From Siphonodentalium dalli (lineage: Eukaryota > Mollusca > Scaphopoda > Gadilida > Siphonodentaliidae): 64,000 bases of DNA. The translations under genes were made by a program, and so were the position numbers. The first letter of the stretch is position 1. Every line of letters starts with the position of its first letter. Shown here piece after piece: positions 58,387 through 64,000 of this stretch. Location of the stretch: positions 207,474,978-207,538,977 of the forward strand of contig CP136066.1 of assembly GCA_032622095.1 (NCBI GenBank), given 5' to 3'. The notes under the pieces are model-generated. The model was not told where the DNA came from. It saw only the letters and a list, made by a program, of their open reading frames with translations, and did no database searches.

Positions 58387-58798
58387 CAAGTCTGAGTTTT
58401 GTTTGTCTGTTATTTGCAGAATGAGGTCCCCAGAGGGTGGATTTAGTGATGCTATCCCACATAGCGGGCTAGCATCACTAAATTCACACTCTGGGAATCT
58501 CATTCGGCATGGCCTCATCTGCTATGGGAGACATTGACTCAGATTGAAGTTCCCAAATGGTGAATATTGTGATGTACACCCATTGGGAACCTCGATTATA
58601 CAATGTGTCATCTGCCAATTTGGGGATATGGAGAAACCAAAGTAAAACAGAATTAGAATTAATGTGAAGAAGTTTCTATAGTAATTTGATAATAAAGAAA
58701 CTTTCCAGATAAGATGAGGACCAAGCAGAATGAGGTCCCCAGAGGGTGATTTTGGTGATGCTAGCCTGCAAATGACAGGCACACTAAACTCAGGCTTG
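58387..58798. mobile_element. hAT-type MITE, copy 7, exact 8-bp target duplication
   Basis: Ends CAAGTCTGAG and CTCAGGCTTG, flanked by identical attgcaag at 58379-58386 and 58799-58806. It lies just inside the intron. Confidence 0.92.
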
Positions 58799-59128
58799 AT
58801 TGCAAGCAAATGTTTTCCAGACTCTGGTCCCACGTAATATGGCCACCATGAACACCAACCGTTCGACCTTTACTTGCAACGGTTAGCTTGGTCACATTAA
58901 AAAAACACAGATCATATTTAAAATAACCGACAAGCCATAACCCTCCAGGGAAAGATGAAAAAGGGCCCACCCCATAAAATCTCCCCAAATTCTTAACAAA
59001 TTTCCATGTTACAATCAGAATGACAGATTGAGATGTCCCTCAACTCAAATCAAGCTTGAAAATTTAACTTCCTTCTGGCTGCACATCTCATACTTGTCTG
59101 GTTAGGGCTCTATTACAATGGTATTCTA

Positions 59129-59667
59129 CAGTAATGCCCTAAATAATCAACTCCTTAACCCTTTACCCAACAAACCGGCCAAAACCGGCCAAATAAAGCT
59201 TCAACAGCCTAAAATATCTTCGGTCTGTCTCGATAGAACCATACAAATATGGATATCATTGGAACCGGCTCCTTGACCACATTGTGATAGTTACAGTTAT
59301 GCCCTGTGCCAATGCATTCTCTTATATATGCGAGTCGACCATAGGTCGCCTCGCATATATAAGAGAATGCATTGGCCTAAAAAAACACTTTTTACCATTT
59401 TTTCTTACATTCTTTAACAATTTTATAATTTTTAATGTGTTAAGCCAATGCATTCTCTTATATATGCGAGGCGACCTATGGTCGACTCGCATATATAAGA
59501 GAATGCATTGGCACAGGGCCCTTCTGTTGGGTAAAGGGTTAACCACAGCAGAATTATGGGTAATTTTTCAAGATTTAGTCGGAAATATGACATATTTCTG
59601 ACTAAATCCTGAAAAATTACCCATAATTCTGCTGTGGTTAAGGAGTCGATTATTTATGGCATTACTG
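59129..59667. mobile_element. Second composite MITE, same nesting point
   Basis: The outer TA-palindrome (CAGTAATGCCCTAAATAA at the left, GGCATTACTG at the right) carries the TTAA MITE at 59155-59542, inserted at the same CTCCTTAACCAC site as in 52079-52633. It ends 30 bases before the next exon; the splice tract CTTTTCTGTCTGTTGTAG follows directly. Confidence 0.9.
59155..59542. mobile_element. TTAA-flanked MITE nested in the second composite
   Basis: Same termini as 14470 and 52105, with hairpin cassettes at 59308-59376 and 59444-59512. The central A/T stretch has a short deletion relative to 14470. Confidence 0.92.
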
Positions 59668-59697
59668 TGTAATAATGAACTTTTCTGTCTGTTGTAG

Positions 59698-59884
59698 GAA
59701 TTGCACATTGTGCATTATGGTTGACCTCTCCAAACCCACAGAGATGTGGTTCACCTTAGAATCTCTCATACAGTCAGCTCGAGCTCGTATAGAAACTGTC
59801 ATACTGGAGATGAAGTCATCTGACCCGCAGATTAGAGATACGTTGAGGAATCGAGTTTGGGATAGACTTGGACCAGATCACGAT
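59698..59884 (+). CDS. DYNC2LI1: DYNC2LI1 exon with the VDLSKP motif
   Basis: G completes Met, then 62 codons start NCTLCIMVDLSKPTEMWFTL and end NRVWDRLGPDHD before donor GTGAGT. VDLSKP followed by an aromatic/Trp segment is conserved in dynein-2 light intermediate chains. Ends in phase 0. Confidence 0.97.
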
Positions 59885-60053
59885 GTGAGTTTACATTTCT
59901 AATGGTGTAGTTTGTCTAATACATGTAGTCTCATATTCTATTTATTATTTTCTATTGATATAAATCTTGTTGAATTATTTATAGGGATAGGTGTTGAGAC
60001 AAAGAAACATGCATTTTGTGATAAAAGCATATAAGTACCATTTGGAGCCTCGT

Positions 60054-60479
60054 TTAAAGGCCCACTTAATTTTCAAATGCAGATGTAGACACAACATATT
60101 CCATATTATATACCACTTGGAATAGGAACCAAAAATATATATATTCCACCGGAATACGGAACAGCTGTGGCCTAGGTGTGTCCACCAAGTTATAGAGATT
60201 CATCCCCCCCCTGTTGTTAACCCAGAATGCATCAGAATTCAAACTAAAAGATAGTTATTCCCCTTCCATTGAGAATAATAGACTTTACAGTATAGTCCGG
60301 ATCAAAATTAAGCACAGAACACACCTCAGTACCTCGACAAAAACAACATGTTCCCAGTTTATTCGACTGAATCAGTTGATAATACAATGTTTTGAAGCTT
60401 CCCTTTTCAAATGGTATATAATATGGAATATGTTGTATATAATGTGATATGGTGATTCGATAATTAAGTGGGCCTTTAA
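60054..60479. mobile_element. TTAA-flanked MITE, AGGCCCACTT family, copy 2
   Basis: TTAA-AGGCCCACTTAATTTTC at the left and ATTAAGTGGGCCT-TTAA at the right. Internal sequence is only partly like 33194-33637 (both have ATTATATACCA-TTG-A near the ends). It lies in a DYNC2LI1 intron. Confidence 0.85.
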
Positions 60480-60625
60480 GTCCCATGTTTTGTTTTAGTT
60501 AGAAAAAATAATAAGTGAATCCAGACCCAGATAAGACCCTTCCAATATGTATTCTCATTATATCTGTTCAACATTTTGGTAAAAAGATGATATTTTACAT
60601 ATGTATATATAAGCCTTAGGTATAG

Positions 60626-60651
60626 CCCCCCCCCCCCCCCCCCCCCCCCCC
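60626..60651. repeat. C homopolymer, 26 bases
   Basis: An uninterrupted C run. Similar runs are G at 10357-10376 and C at 33039-33056, and there is a T run at 63804-63829. Confidence 0.95.
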
Positions 60652-61210
60652 AGAAGGTTTGAATCTTTGATGTTTTTTCTCCAATAAAATGTAATTATAT
60701 TGGCATAGAGCTGTAAAAAGCTATTAGTAACCATTAGGCATATGTCTTGGAAGTGTGTGAGGTGTAGGGCAGTTTCAAACACCTTGAAAAGTTATATTTG
60801 CGTGAAATGTGTGATATGATATACAAGATCATCATGGTTATCATGGCAATATACAGGAAACAATTTATTAAATAATACGTTTCGTCCAGCAAAATTATTG
60901 ATATTCAGATGAGAACCTTGCAGCAGAGTGTTTCATATCGTTCTAAGACTGTAATATATACCCTTGATCTTAGATTTATAGTCTATCGTTTTAAGTCTTC
61001 ATCTTGACTCATGTCTTCATAGGAAGCATGTGTTTGCTTTGTATATATCATAGAATATTCATACATTAGTTGTAAGCATACCACTATGAAATTATGATTT
61101 TTATGAATGAATACCACTGAACAGATTTTCATTTTAATGACCAACAATGTTTGAACAAGCTTATAAGCAAAACAGATATAAAAGTATCTGGTATTATATT
61201 CATCTTTCAG

Positions 61211-61279
61211 GATAAGAATATGATGGACCCGTTTCTCATACCTCTGGTCATAATCGGAGGCAAATATGATATGTTCCAG
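61211..61279 (+). CDS. DYNC2LI1: DYNC2LI1 exon with the IPLVIIGGKYD motif
   Basis: Acceptor TATTCATCTTTCAG, donor GTAAGT; 23 codons, phase 0 to phase 0, reading DKNMMDPFLIPLVIIGGKYD then MFQ. P-VIIG-KYD corresponds to the nucleotide-base recognition region of the GTPase-like fold. Confidence 0.97.
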
Positions 61280-61861
61280 GTAAGTCCTGAGTTAAAGTGA
61301 ATATAATCTTCAAGCTTTAAATTATATCCCGTAAGGCCATATCAAAATAATAGTTTGTTTCTCAGGGATTTTTTTTTCAAAGTGATGAGGGAGGCAGATA
61401 TTTGTATTTATTATTTATTTGAAATTTTTGTTGTTAGGAGGCAGGTGTTTATATATATGGCAACAGTTTTGGCAACTGGGAATGTTGGGCCAGCACGAAC
61501 CCTGGTAATACCCAACTCACCAGACAACAAACAGCAGTAAGACAGTCTACTTGGTGAAGGATTCCAGCCAGCTCTGATAAGCGCTATGTTTCACAATTTT
61601 ATGAAAGCCGAACAAGCAAAAATTGCAACATTTTTGTGTGAGAAGTATTGCCTTATACTAAAGAGTAATTGAAGGAAGGAAAAGAAAACTTTCTGCCATA
61701 AAATTGTAGAATAATTTTCTCTTTTTGTCAACCTATTTGGGCTTATTTAGTAATATTGAACATACACTTTTTGCCTGCGTGGAAATCATTCTGGTAGTGT
61801 GATTTATGGTAGATTCTTGCCAGGAGTAGCCATCTTTAACCTTGGTTACTCATCATGTTGG

Positions 61862-62125
61862 TTAACTCTTTCATGGCGGCAGATGCACTGGTGCAGCATT
61901 AAAGATCCTGTGCCAGTGTTTTCTCTTATATGCGAGTCTTCCATAGGGAACCTCACATATACAAGAGAATGTATTATTGTCTTACAAGGTCAAGGTAAAT
62001 ATAGTAAGGCCAATGTATTCTCTTATATATGCCAGGCTCCCTATGAAAGACTCGCATATATAACAGAATGCATTGGCACAGGGTTTTCGCAAAATTTCAG
62101 GAAGCTGCAGACATGGAAGGGTTAA
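61862..62125. mobile_element. TTAA-flanked MITE, divergent subfamily
   Basis: It begins TTAACTCTTTCATGGCGGC and ends GACATGGAAGGGTTAA. It has two imperfect hairpin cassettes and a TGCACTGGTGCAGCATTAAAG block that is the complement of part of the satellite monomer. Confidence 0.75.
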
Positions 62126-62271
62126 CACCACTTCTCAGTGTAATATGGTTGGTGAGTGGCGACATATTTATCCTGAGAAAAAAAGCCATATGTGGGTCTG
62201 ACATGTGTTTTATAAAAGTGTTGTTGTAACCTTGCTGTCATCTTCAATAAATCTTTATTCAACTATTACAG

Positions 62272-62349
62272 GAATTTGATTCTGAACAGAGGAAGGTGAT
62301 AAGTAAAACCTTGAGATTTCTAGCACACACATACGGTGCCTCGTTGCAG
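62272..62349 (+). CDS. DYNC2LI1: DYNC2LI1 last exon in the window
   Basis: Acceptor TTATTCAACTATTACAG, donor GTGAGT; 26 codons reading [20 protein letters not shown] then YGASLQ. This matches the family segment ending AH-YGASL. About 130 C-terminal residues of the usual protein are not found before the window ends, so they lie further right. Confidence 0.97.
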
Positions 62350-62554
62350 GTGAGTTCTAATATGATAATATGCAATGTATTTAAGTCCTGTTTTATATGT
62401 TGCGCCAAACGTAATCGTATATTTCGAACAATTTTAGCATTTCTGATACAAAATGCTATTTGCTATAATCATTTCCCATGGGAAGTTGACGAAAATACGC
62501 CGTGATAGTGTCCTCTGACAATGAGCTATAAACTGGCCCTCGTTGTGTCTTTAT

Positions 62555-62803
62555 TTATACTTCTATTCTATATATACAGTGCATGGATCTCGGAAACGCT
62601 TTCGTTGTTTTCAAAATCTCCCTTGAACCTTCATATATATCTCGATCTGCAATATATTTATTCCCAAATTCCATGAAACGTCCTTTGTCAGTCAATACAT
62701 GCATCTCCCCATAGTACCGTACCATTGCATTCAATGTGTATTGACAACAACCAAGAGTCAACATATCTGTGGCACGATGCTGTTTATATGATGTGCCAGT
62801 CAC
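62555..62803 (-). CDS. Unidentified 82-residue minus-strand frame, coding-like composition
   Basis: I do not recognise this product. The frame reads MTGTSYKQHRATDMLTLG at the start and includes YGEMHVLTDKGRFMEFGN and YEGSREILKTTKAFPRSM. It is mixed in charge and hydrophobicity, unlike the low-complexity frames elsewhere. The stop codon overlaps an AATAAA signal (complement of 62550-62555), as in a last exon or retrocopy end. The first residues lie in an arm of the inverted repeat at 62779-62951. It is antisense to DYNC2LI1, in an intron. It could be the remnant of a mobile-element gene or of a nested retrocopy. Confidence 0.3.
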   Translation of the reverse strand: MTGTSYKQHRATDMLTLGCCQYTLNAMVRYYGEMHVLTDKGRFMEFGNKYIADRDIYEGSREILKTTKAFPRSMHCIYRIEV

Positions 62804-62951
62804 GGGTCGTGCTAGGATGGCTCCAAAGATGACTTAATGATGCCAAAAACTTCATTTTGTGCATGCTCTCTACCAAAGAGGTCCTAAATGGGGAGTGACT
62901 TTCCATGAATCATCTTAGCACGACCCGTGTTTAGCATGTCATATAAAACAG
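62779..62951. repeat. Inverted repeat with an 83-base spacer
   Basis: GCTGTTTATATGATGTG and CACGGGTCGTGCTAGGATGG on the left (62779-62824) are matched in inverted form at 62908-62951. It may mark the end of an element that contains the 62555-62803 frame, or a separate foldback. Confidence 0.75.
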
Positions 62952-63677
62952 CCTTGAGCCACTGGCAGGTAGCACATCGGCACCAGACGTGTAGCACGTC
63001 GGATCATGTCAGAGAAATTCTGACAAGCCAGTTGACATTGCTCCAGTCGCGATATCTTGAATTTTGTCATTTTCACACTAATTCGGCTAGCATGACTAAT
63101 GTCTGGCTCAACGTATCAAACAACCCTGGTATGATGTCAAACATACCTGGATTTAACCACCTGACATCGCCACATCGTAAATTATCCTGTGTAAAACAGC
63201 CTAATTTCAGTTTGTTTCTATTTGAATCTGACATTATGTCTGATAGTATTTTTGTGAGTTATTTGCCAGGAATATGGTTACTAAGTTGATTGGCAAGCTT
63301 AACATGGATAATGAACTTGGAAAATAAACCAAAAAATGTAATTCGAGACAGTTGAGAATAGGAAAACTAATTAACTTATTTTGTTACAAAGACTGGAAAA
63401 ATACTAAAATAAATCATCACTAAAATAAATCAAACATTGATGTCCGGAAATGTTTCTATCATTTAATTTAAATGTTATTTAGAATTTCTTAATCACATCC
63501 GCGGGTTAGTTTTAGGGACTATTTTTAGAACAGAAATACAATTTGCCGTGATTGAAAAAGTTAACAAGATAGAGATCTCCTTCTTGGTACATTTGCTGTA
63601 CTCTGAACTTTTTCTTACAATCAAAATAAACCACTTTATTATGTGTTTATAGACAAATAATATACCAAACCTTCAGT
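62952..63677. other. DYNC2LI1 intron, nothing further recognised
   Basis: A plus-strand frame at 62927-63289 starts in the inverted repeat and has no recognisable domain. No exon matching the next part of DYNC2LI1 is seen. Confidence 0.4.
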
Positions 63678-63921
63678 TTAACCCTTTGAGTGCCAGGTCG
63701 ATTTTTGTATCAACCCATATACCCTGTGCCAATGCATTCTCTTATATATGCGAGTCGACCATAGGTCGCCTCGCATATATAAGAGAATGCATTGGCCTAA
63801 CAATTTTTTTTTTTTTTTTTTTTTTTTTTACAATTTTAATAATTTATTCTTATATTCTTTAATAGACTTATTTTGTAGGTTTAGGGCCGATGAGATCGGC
63901 CCCTGGCACACAAAGGGTTAA
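63678..63921. mobile_element. TTAA-flanked MITE, GAGTGCCAGG subfamily
   Basis: Ends TTAACCCTTTGAGTGCCAGG and CCTGGCACACAAAGGGTTAA. It carries one hairpin cassette (63728-63796) that is identical to the one at 14623-14691, although the termini differ. A 26-base T run follows the cassette. Confidence 0.88.
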
Positions 63922-64000
63922 TCTCTATTTTATTCACAAAATAGCTATTTGTAGTCTTGAAATCAGGATTTATAATAATTATGTTGTTGTTGTTGTAATT

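Noticed and set aside
62927-63289. 120-codon plus-strand frame in the last intron
   Set aside because: Starts in an inverted-repeat arm, has no recognisable domain, and does not match the next part of DYNC2LI1.

Overview
This is eukaryotic, intron-rich, AT-rich and very repeat-dense DNA, most like a marine invertebrate. The style of dispersed repeats (tandem-core Helitron-like elements, repeats ending in CGGACGG runs) suggests a lophotrochozoan such as a mollusc or brachiopod, but the species cannot be fixed from the window. Three conserved animal genes were found by reading exons across splice sites and recognising the translated products. (1) CEP78, minus strand: the first five coding exons lie at 25044 down to 11525. 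They join in phase into about 200 residues, and the rest of the gene is not found in the window. (2) KIFBP (KIF-binding protein), minus strand: one uninterrupted reading frame, 44829 to 43075. (3) DYNC2LI1 (dynein-2 light intermediate chain), plus strand: eight in-phase coding exons from 50898 to 62349, about 215 residues, with its first exon and C-terminal part not seen. All three products act in the centrosome, cilium or microtubule-motor system.

Layout: 1-5112 is a 150/153-bp satellite array that continues off the left edge. 5121-7100 holds the dispersed relatives of that satellite, mixed with MITEs. 8730-11375 is a hAT-like element with an exact 8-bp target duplication. 11.5-25.1 kb is the 5' part of CEP78, whose introns carry MITEs, a cluster of a repeated 16-bp motif (15.7-18.05 kb) and a 44-bp minisatellite. 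25.4-42.9 kb has no gene I can recognise. It holds MITEs, two head-to-tail arrays of non-autonomous Helitron-like elements (26.5-30.4 kb on the minus strand, 37.1-40.8 kb on the plus strand), a local duplication, a CAT-rich microsatellite and a tract of old divergent repeats. 43.1-44.8 kb is KIFBP. 48.8-50.1 kb holds broken non-LTR reverse transcriptase pieces. From 50.9 kb to the right edge is DYNC2LI1, whose introns are packed with MITEs, some within 40 bp of splice sites.

The mobile DNA falls into a few families defined by ends and target duplications visible here. One is a hAT-type MITE (ends CAAGCCTG, 8-bp duplications). Another is a set of TTAA-flanked, piggyBac-like MITEs, several of which share one nearly invariant 69-bp hairpin cassette. 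There are also palindromic TA-flanked MITEs, and Helitron-like elements ending in a hairpin plus CTAG. The most unusual signals are four: a satellite whose monomer spans the end of a TTAA MITE and its flank; an alternating A-B-A-B-A Helitron array with zero-gap junctions; a MITE-within-MITE composite present at two loci with the same nesting point; and short motifs repeated many times among unrelated spacers.
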